64,000 nt of DNA, taken from assembly GCA_031772115.1 (NCBI GenBank), contig JAPDPK010000050.1, forward strand, positions 248,001 through 312,000, given 5' to 3'. The stretch comes from Heritiera littoralis (Eukaryota; Streptophyta; Magnoliopsida; Malvales; Malvaceae). The translations under genes were made by a program, and so were the position numbers. This document shows, piece after piece, positions 37,676 to 49,829 of the stretch (its first letter is position 1; each line of letters begins with the position of its first letter). Under the pieces are notes generated by a model. It was not told the DNA's origin. It saw nothing but the letters and a program-made list of their open reading frames with translations, and searched no databases.

Positions 37676-40530
37676 GCATTTTCCTGCAAATCCGACAAAT
37701 CCTTAATCTGGCATTAGCTAAGCTCTGTTCAATGGAAATTGATGAATCAAAAGCAGTACTCGCCACTAATGTCTATGTCGAACTGATTTCTTATGTCATT
37801 CCATCGGACGATATTCGGTTGTATATCTTTATCTCGAAGCTACTTACCCCACAAAAACTGATGTTAATTTAGACTTTAATGGTGGAAATTAGAATTTTTT
37901 TTATTGAGAAATAAGAGTTTTCATCATTGAGTTTATTTTATTTTTTAATTTTCTCTTTCTTTTCTTAGTTTTCCAAAATTTTTGGGGCAACCTTTAACAG
38001 TTAAATTTGATTTTTATTTTAATTTTATCTTGTTTTTTTTTAACAGAAGACAGGATGTTATTACTTCAAAATTGTTCATGAAAATGTTTCCTCTATGAAT
38101 TTTATCTGCAAATTTATCACCGTTCAAATATTTTCAATTTGTGAGATTACACAAATAATATTTGGATGATCACTTCTACAAAAAGATTTAATTATTGGTT
38201 TTGATATTATTGCCAATATTCTCGGTCAGCATTAAATCGTATTGCAGCCAAGGATGTGGCATTTGGTGGTTACAATTATTAGTTTTCTTTTCTTTCTGGT
38301 TGCAAACGAAAGTAATAAAGGTAAGATAGTATAAAATTTGAAGAGAAAGGTATTTTAATGCATTGGTCGAATTTTCAAATTAAATTGAATTCAAATTGTT
38401 TTTTATCTGATCCAACTAATCATTTTGATTAATTTTGATGCAATTCAGTGGCTTTGGATCGCTGGTCATGAATGAATGAGACTCAAGAAGTGACCGCAGC
38501 TGATGCACATTCCATTGTCAAGTTGGTGGAGCAATTACAGAAGGCAAATACCAATGCTAATGCTAATGCTAATGCCAACATCTCATCAAATCAATCTGAC
38601 AAAACGAAAATTTGTTGTCAATTCTGTTCACGAATAACCTTTTTTTTTCAATTTCCAATTTATATTTTTTCGAACATACAACTTTCATAAAACTGTTTAA
38701 TATATGTAATATCTGAATTAATGCTGAGTTGACATGAAGAATCTGGTTAGTTGTTAGCTATCAAGTGAACTATTTCGACTGCTTAGCCAGTTTTCGAAGA
38801 AATCCAGAACCAAAAGTCACAGCTAATAAATATCAAATCATCAGAAACAATAACATATGGACCAAATTTGACTACAAATCTTGGCGTCACTCAGTAAGAA
38901 ACGTAGAGACTAATTAATTTTATTGTAAGAAAAAGACATGAAGGTCATTAAATCCAGTTGGAGAGAAACAGGGTGTGGCCCCGAACTGATGATGAAAACC
39001 GATTTGAACAACTAAAATTCTCCATTTTCAGATGGACCTTCGACGAAGCACACTCACTGATCAATCTTGCATGAAGAAGGGTCCTTTTCTGCAAGTCACA
39101 AGGCATATGGCATATTCTTATTTCCAGCAATTTGATAATGCAAATTAAAGTTTTCTTTTTTTAGTATAATGAAAGTTTTTGATTTGAGAAAAAAAAAAAC
39201 AGATGTTTAGATTTGAGTTTTAGATCTATAAAATTATTATACAATGAGGTTCTAAAACTTTAAGATCCCAGATTTAAATTTCATCAAGTGTAAATTTGAA
39301 TTAATTTAGTTATTTATTAATTTAATTAATTATAGTTATTTATTTATTTATCTAATATTTCGAGTAAAGAGATTTTCATAGTTATTTATTTATAAAATAT
39401 AATATGCTAATTATGATTGTAACTTTTAAAGAATATACTATTCAAAAATGAAAAAAAAATGAAAACATCACCATTGAATCAATGATCTAAGATCAAATCA
39501 AAGTTTACATTATTTCCCCTAATTAGACCTAAAAGAAGGCTAAATTAGCCATTATTTCACCTAATTAGATCTAAAAGAGGACTAAATTGGCAATTAAACC
39601 TAGAAAAATGGTAGCTTTCAAGTTAAAACCTTTGTTTATAAAACAGAAATAAGCTCAAATTAGGCTACTGATTTAGATTGAAATTGGGTATCAATCAAGT
39701 ATATCTTTTCTAGAGCCGACCTATGCTTGGTTCTCTTATTTTGGACATAATTGAATCAACGAAAAGTTGTGTGGATTGGTATACTAATTGAGTTGGTGGC
39801 ATTTACTTTCTTTAAAATTGTGACAAAATGTTTATTTTGCTTCCTAGCATATTGCCAAAAGGAAAAATTCCATTTTTGTGGCTCAAACTTTTGCATATTT
39901 TTGTCAATTTCCCGATTCTCCATCCTATGACTAGTTAATTCTATGCATATGGAACTTAAAAACAATGATGAGTAGAATGGTCCATAACCTAGCCCTACCT
40001 TCTTCCTGATATTTTTGATGCAAAAGCCTTGTTGTTAAGATAAGATATTTAACTACTGAATTAATTAGCTTGGTTAAATTCATGGAAATGAAACCTAAAT
40101 AAGCAATTGTTAGCTCGAAAGATTACAAAATACTGTATCATTATTTCTTTTTCCCATGTTATACTCCTACGACCTAATAACAATTAGCTTGCTATACTTA
40201 ATTGAATATGTGTTATTAATAAATAAATTGCTACACGTAATTGAATATTTGACTCAAGAAGAAAGAATTGTACGAAATGGTTACTCCACGTCAGCATATA
40301 TCGTTTTTATTCAAATTGTGCCACGTAACATATTATTAAAAAAAATTATCATTTATTATACATCACATGTGATAATTAAATGATGGATATTTATTTCAAG
40401 ATATTCATTAATGATTCTGATAATAAATCATTGACTTTTTTCAATAATGTGATTATGCGGCATGATTTGAATAAAAATGATATATGTTAAGGTGGAGTAA
40501 TTGTTTCATATAATTCTCTCTTTTCAAGTA
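37258..40530. other. intergenic, AKT2 upstream region
   Basis: Holds the AKT2 promoter and leader (from 37258 up). Features: the (CATA)n tract at 37627-37674, a short hexamer run of 'gctaat' at 38550-38570, and an imperfect 42-bp duplication at 39509-39595 (CCTAATTAGAcCTAAAAGA...). No coding frame is supported. Confidence 0.4.
37627..37674. repeat. (CATA)n microsatellite
   Basis: About twelve CATA units, about 370-420 bp upstream of the AKT2 start codon and so within its likely promoter region. Confidence 0.9.
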
Positions 40531-41283
40531 CAGTGGCAGACCATCGTTGGATTTTGGCCCCCTGGTTACATATGTATAGCCACAGACATCCTAGGACTAT
40601 GTCTGTGGGGGCTTTTGGCCCCAACAAAGTTTTTTTTTTTTTTCGATGAATACCCCAACAAAGTTTTCACAACTCTCTCTTGTAGTCTTGTGTATACTAT
40701 ATAAATAGATATAATTTTATTTTATTTATTGCAATTTAAGAGGGTTAATTAAAACCATATTAGTATTTTTCTATTTATTATACTAAACAATACTATTTAC
40801 AAATTCTTAAAATAAAAAAAATTATAGTATTTAAATTACAATTATGTAAATTTAACAAAGGTCACATTATCTTCCAAAAAAAAAAAAAACAAAGGTCACA
40901 TTAAATAGAAGCTTTTTTTTTTAAATTTACTACAATTTCTCCTCTTTATATAATTTTTTATCTTAGTCTGAATCTTGGAACCACTATATAAAAGGTTAAA
41001 AAAAAACATAACTTTTATTTTCAAAGTTTCAACTTCATTTTTTTAAAATATTTTTTTTCTTGTTCCAATAAAATTATATTGTTTATTTATACTTCTTATT
41101 TAAGATTTAAATTGCCCAAAAAATCAAAAAGGCTTTCTAACTCATTAAAAGATTATATAATTGGTAATTTTACTATTAAATTGAAAGTTTTAATATTTTT
41201 AAAATTTGTAATGTTGTCATAATATATTTTTATTTTATAATTTTCTGTGTTTGTTGCTTTTTATTATTAGTATACTATTTTGC

Positions 41284-41323
<40 letters not shown>

Positions 41324-41661
41324 CCAGGGGCGGAGCCCCTTGGGGACCAGTGGGGGCTCAAGCCTCCACTGGTCCAAATAAAAAAATAATTTAAATATAA
41401 AATTATATAAATAATATTTTATTTGTTTTTGTTTGATGAATTGATTTTATTATAAGAATATTTGAAATTGAGAAAAAAAAAACAAAATGTATTTATTAAT
41501 TTATTTGTTATTGACATTACCATTGTTTTTATCGATTGTCATTATCACAGTAAATAATGTGTTATTCACAATGAATACATTGAACACTCATTTGTGTAAT
41601 TAAATGATAGATTAATTGTGTACATTGAAAAATATGTGTTCCAAAATATTAATAACGAAAC

Positions 41662-44193
41662 TGTAGACACCCTATTTTGTCCGGGGTCTTAATTTGTATA
41701 AATAATTAATTGGGGTGGGTGACATTTGTATTTTAATTTAATAATTGGGAATTTGGCTAGAATTAAATTAGAGTTTTTAGATTTAGAATTAATATTAATT
41801 AGGAAATTAATATTAAAATAAGATTTAGGAATTAAAAAAAAAAAAGAAAAGAAAAGAGAGAGAAAAGATAAAAAGAAATAAAAATAAAATTAATTTTAGG
41901 ATTAGATAATTAGGATAATTAGATTTTTAGGATAATTATATGGATTAATATTAAATTTGATAGAGTTAGATTAGGATTAACATAAGAATTAAATAGATAA
42001 AATATTAAAAGTAGGAGATAATTATTAGAATAAGCATAGTTGTATTAGGACTCTAACAGATTGGTGGCTATAAAAGGGATTTAGGGGACAGAGAATCAAA
42101 TACACAATCAAGCACTCACCCGACCACCACCACAACCAACCCGTTTCTTGGCATATTCTTTTCTATCACTCAACATTGTTGTTGCACCAATAATCGCTAG
42201 CCTGCTGTTGCAATGCCATTTGCTCAATCGCCGAAACCATTGTTGCTCGCCTCAGCCATCTCTGCATTGCATCTTCACTGTTGCTTTTGTGAAAGGTTGT
42301 GGTATTGCTAAGTGTCGAATTCTGCTTTGCTTGGAACCACCTTGCTGTGTGCCATATTTGGGACGCTATCTGCTGGCTTTGATTTATATATACATTAAAA
42401 AAATAAAGGTTAAGAAAAACTACAAGGAACAAGTGGAGAAAGCCAAGGAAACGTCCAGGTTTTTCCTTCTCTACTTTATTTTATTAATTGGCTGATTAAT
42501 TGATTAAGTTAAATAAGTTGTTAATAACTAGTGTAGTAGTTTAATAATGTGATTGGACAATTAGGCTTTGACAGTTTAATCAAGTGTATGTTAATAATAA
42601 TTTGTTAGTTCCCATGTTAATATAATATTTGATAGATTTAGTTTGTATAATAGTTGACTAAGTTTTGCATAATGATTCGATTTAATATTAATTTGCTTGC
42701 TAATTCATGTAAAATTTAAATTAGTGTATATAATTAATCTAACTTAATAATCTTTAAATATTAGTTTTGCATATTAGTAATTTGTATATTTTTTATAATT
42801 TTGCATGATTTGTAGAATTAAATTTAGTTTGCATGTAATTTGTATGAATAATGTGATATATTTGCATAAGAATATTATGATATTGTGATAACTTGACTTG
42901 GCTTGCATGTGTCATTAGGATTTAATTAAATAATGGAATTGTGTGATTTACATGATCGAGTTAGGAATTTTATTTTAGAAAATATGGCTTATAAAATAAG
43001 ATAGATAAAACAAAAATTAGAAAAAACAATAAAATCATAAAATATGGAAATAAGTGGAGATTATTCCGATGATGGAATTCTGAGGTGTCACGAATGGTTG
43101 ACATTTCAGATTTTCTAGGTGAGGATGTTTTCCATGAGTTTCGCCAGAATGATGGAAAATTCATGGAAGATGTTCAATATTAAAATATATATGTAAAATA
43201 TTTAATTATTATAAAATTATAACTACTTAATAAAATAAAAAAAAAATTATTCTGAGGATGGAATTCCGAGTGTCACGAATGGTTGCCATTTTGGAAATTC
43301 CTAGGTGAGGATATTGACCTTAGATTTTGCCAGCATGATGGAAGATTTAAGGTAAGTGTTCAATATTAATAATCGATATTTATTTTTAAAAACATAAATA
43401 TATATTAATAATCAATCTCTATTTAAAATAAAATAAAAATAAATATTAATAAGAAATTAGGGAATAATGATTAAAAAATTTAAAGTACAATAATAATAAA
43501 TTGAGAATAAGTGGAGGTTATCCCGATGATGGAATTATAAGGTGTCACGAATGGCTGACATTTTTAAATTCTTAGGTGAGATGTTTTCTTTAAATTTCGC
43601 CAGCATGATGGAAGATTTAAAGAAAATTTTCAAGAAGAATAATCGACATTTATTTTCAAAAGATAAATAATATTAAAATAAAGATAAAAAAAGATAAAAA
43701 ATAAAGGAAAATTAAAAAGGAAATAAAAAGAAGATAAAAATAAGGATAAAAGAGGGAAAATAAAATTAAGATATTTCATAAACGGTTTAACAAATCTGAC
43801 GACGGAGCCTCTCTGAGAAAGACGAATGGGATTTCTTGGATACTCTTGAGGTGAGGATGAAATTTAAGGAATTCCGCCAGCTTGATGGAGAGTTTCTTAG
43901 AAATTGTCCGATATTTAAATATTTGAATTTGACAAGATTAAAGACCATTTAGTTAAAAATTACTAAAGATATCACAAAATTAGTTGGTACCATCTTAGGA
44001 TGGGCGTTGTGGGGGTGCTAATCCTTCCCCACACGTAACCGTACTCCCGAACCATAGATTCTTTGAACGTAGACCATGCCTTATCTTTAGACAAGAATAG
44101 GTGACCAATCACACCTTAGGTTTGAATGATTGGTGGCGACTCCTTGAACTTTAAAGTCTAGCGGTTAGGTTCACGGACCTAGACGTCATGACA
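41662..44193 (+). repeat. 5' LTR, 2532 bp
   Basis: Begins TGTAGACACCCTATTTTGTC, ends CGTCATGACA. It contains the likely promoter (TATAAAA at 42069) and, in its second half, four diverged repeats centred near 43115, 43300, 43555 and 43845, annotated as a finding. The 115-codon open frame at 42148 shows no family match and recurs in the other LTR, so it is not called a gene. Confidence 0.95.
42069..42075 (+). promoter_or_regulatory. LTR TATA box
   Basis: TATAAAA inside GGCTATAAAAGGGAT, about 410 bp into the LTR, followed by a pyrimidine/CA-rich leader. The position fits the U3/R boundary of a retrotransposon promoter. The same site is at 50237-50243 in the 3' LTR, where it could drive transcription outward. 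Confidence 0.6.
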
Positions 44194-44196
44194 GTT

Positions 44197-44215
44197 TGGC
44201 GACTCCACTGGGGAC
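44197..44215 (+). other. primer-binding site candidate
   Basis: TGG-initiated 19-mer TGGCGACTCCACTGGGGAC three bases after the LTR. It does not match the common initiator-Met site (TGGTATCAGAGC), so another tRNA is used; which one I cannot state without a tRNA comparison. Confidence 0.6.
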
Positions 44216-45080
44216 TTTTAGAGAGTCAGGCCAATAGAAAATTTTGTGATTATCTTGAGTTTTTGATTAAATGGTTTTTTGCTATGTTGTATATATTGCT
44301 TGTTATGCTATCTTTATTGAGGGGCATTTAAAATGGAGTCTTGTCCCTTCACACACACACATCACTTGCATGAGCATGCATGAGCCTTCTACTTGGGCTC
44401 CGTCCTTTTTAGGAGGAAGTATAGTAACTACGCTCTCGTGAGGTGGTAACCTCCGCAATGGCTAGCGAAATACTTCCACTCAAATTGAACCTTTCCGTTT
44501 GTAGCCTGTGATGGGTGAGGATTGGGTGCCTTACTAGTCTTGTGTGGACAACAGTGAGGAACAATTTGGGAACCTTTAGACCTTGAATTATCCAAGCCTA
44601 GCATGTAATAAAACATAAGACCTAGCCTTAGGGTGGAACCATACTAGATTGAAATGTAGACTCAAACCCAAGATAGGACACATTGAGGAATAAGTTTTAC
44701 TTCCTCCTTTTTACATTGTTTTTCAACAAAAAAAAAATTTCAAAAAAATTTAGTTTTTCTTTCTTCCATTTTTCAAAAAAAAAAAACAAAAAAAAAGAGT
44801 TTGTCTGTATCATTGAGTCATGCATAGTTGTGTTTGATTTTGCATCACATAACATATCATTCACGTAAGTTTGCATTTGTTTTGTCATAAGAATGAACAT
44901 ACCATTGATTGTTAGAAGAGATTACTAGACCTAAATGCATTCCATATACATTCATTTTTGTGCATAAACATATCATCACATAAAATATAATTTCAACTTA
45001 ATTGTGGCATTCAAGGTGTCAAGATTGAATCTACTAGACGGTCCGCTCTCCATAAATATCATACAAGGTATCAAGCACGC

Positions 45081-46558
45081 ATGATGGAAGAGGATCAAAA
45101 TAGTAAGATAGAGAAGTTGGAAAGGGAAAATACAGAGATAAAGGGGCAATTAAGTGAAATTACTCAGTTGCTAAAAGCCATGATTAAAGGAAAGGAGAAG
45201 ATGGGTAATCAAGAGGAGTCTATCCAAGAGGCTCAACCAAGCATGCGAGACAACCCCATTTTTGTTCCCGAAGGAAGTACTGTCAAAGCTCCAACACCTC
45301 CACAGATACAAGTTCAAAACCCAGTGGAGGTGCCAAATTTAGATGATCCCACAGAGCTAGAAAAGTTGAAGCATAAGGAAGAATATAATGGTACTAAAGC
45401 CCAGTTGAGCTTGATAGAGGAAAGACTAAGTGCCATGGAAGGAGTTGACTATTTTGGACCCATTGATGCTGAAAGGTTGTGTTTGGTACCGGGTGTTGTC
45501 CTTCCACCAAAGTTCAAGGTGCCCGAATTTGAAAAATTCAATGGAACATCGTGCCCAAAGGATCATCTCACCATGTACTGTAGAAAGATGGTGGCCTATG
45601 CATGGGATGACAAGCTATTAATTCATGTTTTTCAAGACAGTTTGACTGGGTCAGCTGTTAAGTGGTACAACCAATTGGAAAGGAGCAAAGTTTCTTCTTG
45701 GTCTGAATTGGCGAGAGCTTTTATAGCTCAATACAAACATGTGTCCGATGTAGCTCCTGACCGCTTATCTCTCCAAGGTATGGAAAAGAAAAAGATGAGA
45801 GCTTCAAAGAATATGCCCAACGATGGAGAGACATGGCATCACTAGTTCAACCTCCTTTGACTAAGAAGGAAATTACCATGTTCTTTTTGAATACTCTCAA
45901 GGCTCCTTACTATGAGCGTATGCTTAGCAGTGTGACCAAGAATTTTGCAGACATGGTGTTGACAGGCGAAGCTATTGAAAATGCCTTTAAGAGTGGTAAG
46001 ATTGAAGCATCTATGAATGATAGCAAGAGGAATGGGTTTTCAAAGAAGAAGGAAGAAGATGCACAAGCTGTCTCCAATAACTCACGTCGCTCCTATACCT
46101 CTTATTCACCTTCAGTGAATTACACTTATTCTCAACCCCACCCACAAACTTATCATCAGAATGCTTACCAACCCATTTCCCATTCACAAGACCCCACTTT
46201 TTCACCTAATGACCAAAAGAATACTCGAGCTAGCCGAAATGTCACAATAGACCCTATACCAATGACATACACAGAGTTGTTCCCACAGTTGGTAAGGGGT
46301 CACCTTATTGCCCCTGTTTATGTAGAGCCCTTGAAGCCTCCCTACCCGAAGTGGTATGATCCTAACGCAAAGTGTGCTTATCATAATGACAATGTTGGTC
46401 ACTCTATTGAGAATTATATGGGCTTAAAGAGGAAAGTCCAAGCACTTGTCAACACTGGAATTTTGAGTTTTGAGGCAAAGAATAACCCAAATATGAAGGA
46501 TAATCCTCTGCAGATCACACAAGGGATAGCGGTTAATGCTATGGAAGAAAGTGGATGA
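45081..46558 (+). pseudogene. retrotransposon gag, frameshifted
   Basis: Starts at ATG 45081 with a coiled-coil-like Glu/Lys-rich segment, then the gag core: GTSCPKDHLTMYCRKMVAY, LTGSAVKWYNQLE, WSELARAFIAQYKH. Near 45796 the frame slips by one base (apparent loss) and gag similarity goes on in another frame: FLNTLKAPYYERML, FADMVLTGEAIENAFKSGKIE, and near the end CAYHNDNVGHSIENY. The last motif aligns with the knuckle C-x2-H-x4-G-H-x4-C usual here, but the final Cys codon is replaced by Tyr (TAT). The same strings typify plant Gypsy gag of the Tat group. No protease follows before the stop at 46556-46558. As written it cannot give a full gag. Confidence 0.85.
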
Positions 46559-48650
46559 TATTGATTGATTCACTAACTTGAAGATTATGGTTGTCTCTTT
46601 GTTTCTAATTTCATTCATCTTAGGATATTTCAATTTCTTAGGTAATATAGGAGTGCTTGTGCCCAAAAGCACTAAGATTTTCTTTTATGTATTGGGCCAA
46701 CTTTCATTCATTTTCATTTTCAATAAAGGATTAGTGTGATGCATATTTCTTAATTCCTCATTCCAATCTTGTTCTTTAATGCAAAAACACCAATACCCAT
46801 ATTCTCTACTTTGTTACCAAGCTTAAAAGTATCCAAATAATGAACATGATAATGATGATGGCAATGAATATAAAACTCGATTTTGAAAGAACTACTTTGT
46901 TTGGTTGGATGGATTTCCAGTTTGCTAAGATTGTTCAAGCAAGAAGAGAATAAGAAGATCTTTACAAGTAAAGGTGAATCTCTAGATGAAATTCTAATGA
47001 GTTTGTATTTGTTCAATAGATGACCTTTAATGAGAGTACTTGTATTGAAATGAGAAATGGCCTTCTTTCACTACCTTTCAAGCGTGAGTAAAATTATCCA
47101 TTGATTACCCCTTTTGAGCCTATTATATTCTTTTTGATATAACCTACCAAGAATCACCCTCCACACTGGGGGGCAAAGATAATAGAAGATGAAAGATCAG
47201 TGGGGCAAAAAAAAAAACAACCCTTTTGTGAAAAAAAAAGAGAACAAAAAAGAAAAAGAGAATGAAGAAGGAAAGAGGGTTTGAATCAAGAAAGTGAAAA
47301 CCCTAGTCACATTTGAATAAAAAAGGAGAGAGAAAGCAAATTAGAATGGGGCAAAAGTTAAAATGCCTAAATGATTCATGAAAAATGATTCTCGGTTTGA
47401 TGAACCCTGAAACACTTATTTTGGGCCTATATTATCCTTTCTTTCGTGAACCCTCACCTAGCCTACATTACGTGCCTTAAAAGTCCATTTTGATCAAATA
47501 TAAGTACTCGCATTGAAGAACCATGTGTTGAATGAAGGTATACTTACACAATGAGATGATGATCCTTTGGATGGAATCAGGAGAAGCAGATCAGGATAAG
47601 CTAAAAGATTTCGCCTAGATGGACGAAGTGAGATTCTAAAGACTCTCTTGGATCCATCTGAACATTAAAATTAGGTGAAGAAATACTTGATGTTGGGACA
47701 CGAATCAGAATGGAGAACAGATAAGAGAAGCTTCATCAAGGACATCGAAGTTGAAAATGAAGAGAAATGAATAAAAAAGAAAGAAAGAAAAGAAAATGAA
47801 AAAGCAGAAAAGAAAAGAAGAAAAAAAAAGAGAAAAAAAGAAAAAATGAAAGGAGGATTCAGATCGAAAACCCAAAAAAGGGCGATTTGGATCAATGGAG
47901 TGCATCTAAGTTGAAAACCTGAAAAGGCGGCTTAGATACCAAAAAGCTGGATGTCAATGATATTGGGGCAAAGAGGATGTTTTGATAAACTCAACATAAT
48001 CAGATTAATGGACCTTTGAAGGGAATTTTGTATTCATTGATCAAAATTGTTTGAATTGTTTTTATTTGGATACTATTACCTAATCCTAAAAATTCTCACT
48101 TTTCATTCAAGCCTACTTTCCTTCTAAGCCTGACAATTTCTTGTTAAATCTTTCCAAATTTTGAATAATACCACTCTCTTCATTTCACTTATCATTTCTT
48201 TGCTATATCCTTACCTTGAGGGATTGAGAAATTGTGTTGCATTGATCTTGAAATTAGAATGGTAATGAATGTTTGCTTGGCAAAATATGTGAAAGACTCC
48301 TATATTATTTAGGAAAATGAAAGAAAAGGAAACTTGTGGATGAATGGAAATTGGAAATCAAGAAAAACCAATGAATAAGAAAGAATGAATGATGAGGTCT
48401 CAGTAAAGATTTTAATGAGCAAATGAGTGACCGGATAGAGAGGAAAGTAAAAAGAAGAATCAAGGGAGAAGATAAGATAAAGAGGGCATGAAGGTAAGAG
48501 TTTCATTGGGCAAGAAAAACGGAACGGAAGAAGGAAAATGAGGAAAGAAATAAGAAATAGAAGGACAAGAGGACAGATGAAAGAGAAGAATGCATGAGAT
48601 GGATTGATAAAGAATAACCTTGTTGTTGCCACAATTGAGCTTGAAATGTT
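46559..48650 (+). other. retrotransposon internal untranslated region
   Basis: About 2.1 kb between the gag stop and the repeat arrays. It is purine-rich on the plus strand (long AAAGAAAAAG runs at 47210-47340 and 47760-47850) with no reverse transcriptase, integrase or protease motifs in any frame. Open frames on the minus strand here are Phe/Ser-rich readings of those purine runs. Confidence 0.7.
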
Positions 48651-48654
48651 TTTC

Positions 48655-48875
48655 GAAAAAACATTGCATGGATAGAGTAGATTGCATCATAGAGATAAAA
48701 TAGATTGCTTGAATGACATTGCATGGATAAAATAGACTGCATTACGTGGATAGAATTGATTGCATCAATAACATTGCATGGATAGACTAGATTGCATGAA
48801 TGATGTTGCTTGAATAAGATAGCTTACATGAATGACATTGCATGGATAGAACAGGTTGCAATTGCATGGATAAGA
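48655..48875 (+). repeat. tandem array A in retrotransposon 3' region
   Basis: The phrase 'acattgcatggata' recurs about four times (near 48661, 48717, 48771 and 48835), with 'agattgcat.aatga' between; units of about 55-65 bp, strongly diverged. Confidence 0.7.
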
Positions 48876-48879
48876 TAAA

Positions 48880-49405
48880 TTTCCCAAGATTTCAAATTTT
48901 AACAAGACAAGAAATTTTAGAGGGGTTTCCTAAAATTTCAAAAATTAGACAAGATAGAAGTCTTGGAGGAGTTTCCCAAGATTTCAAATTTTGGACAAGA
49001 AAAAGAATTTTAGAGGGGTTTCCTAAAATTCAAAATTTGACAAGAAAAGAAGTTTTGGAGGGGTTTCCCAAAATTTCAAAAAAAAAGGACAAGAAAAAGA
49101 ATTTTAGAGGGGTTTCCTAAAATTCAAAATTTGACAAGAAAAGAAGTTTTGGAGGGGTTTCCCAAAATTTCAAAAAAGAGAAGAAAAAGAATTTTAGAGG
49201 GGTTTCCTAAGATTCAAAATTTGACAAGAAAAGAGATTTTAGAGGGATTTCCTAAAATTTCAAAAATTGGACAAGAATAGAAGTTTTGGAGGAGTTTCCC
49301 AAAATTTCAAAATTGGATAAGAAAATGAATTTTAGAGGGGTTTCCTAAGATTCCAAAATTTTTTTTGACAAGAAAAATTTTAGAGGGGTTTCCTAAAATT
49401 TTTTT
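48880..49405 (+). repeat. tandem array B, about 47-bp units
   Basis: About eleven units of the form 'gacaagaaaagaa-TTTTrGAGGGGTTTCC-yaaAATTtcaaaa', two alternating subtypes (TTTTAGAGGGGTTTCCTAA and TTTTGGAGGGGTTTCCCAA). A local open frame is only a reading of the repeat. Confidence 0.85.
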
Positions 49406-49424
49406 AAAAAAAAATCAGCTTTTT

Positions 49425-49715
49425 TTGGACAAGATTTTAAAGTTTGACTGCCTACCTGTTTAAGAGGAGCTTTTGGACAAGATTTAAAGTTTGACTGCCT
49501 GCCTGTTTAGGAGGAGCTTTTGGACAAGATTTTAAAGTTTGACTGCCTGCTTGTTTAGGAGGAGCTTTTAGACAAGATTTTAAAGTTTGACTGTCTGCCT
49601 GTTTAGGAGGAGCTTTTTGGACAAGATTTTTAAAGTTTGACTGTCTGCCTGTTTAGGAGGAGCTTTTAGACAAGATTTTAAAGTTTGACTGCCTTTCTGT
49701 TTAGAGGGAGCTTTT
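49425..49715 (+). repeat. tandem array C, about 47-bp units
   Basis: Six units of 'GGACAAGATTTTAAAGTTTG-ACTGCCTGCCTGTTTAGGAGGAGCTTTT', with few differences, ending about 115 bp before the 3' LTR. Confidence 0.9.
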
Positions 49716-49829
49716 TTGAAAAAATAAAAAAATTAAAAAAAAAGGAAAAAAAAGGAGAAGTCAGACAAAATAGGTGTCTATGTCTTTGTGCAATTACTGT
49801 TTCACAGCAAATGCACAAAGAGGGGCAGC

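Noticed and set aside
42148..42495. 115-codon open frame, repeated at 50316-50663
   Set aside because: It lies in the LTR just after the TATA box, occurs twice because LTRs are duplicated, and its product has no recognisable domain; the identity reflects LTR age, not coding constraint.
47671..48742. Several minus-strand frames rich in Phe, Leu and Ser
   Set aside because: They read the complement of purine-rich stretches in the retrotransposon's non-coding region; no family motif and low complexity.
48842..49120. 92-codon frame with repeated LEGFPKI words
   Set aside because: It is simply a translation of tandem array B; the period is not a multiple of three throughout and the frame breaks within the array.
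48655..49715. Evenly spaced repeats resembling a CRISPR array
   Set aside because: Units are contiguous tandem repeats without unique spacers, inside a plant retrotransposon.
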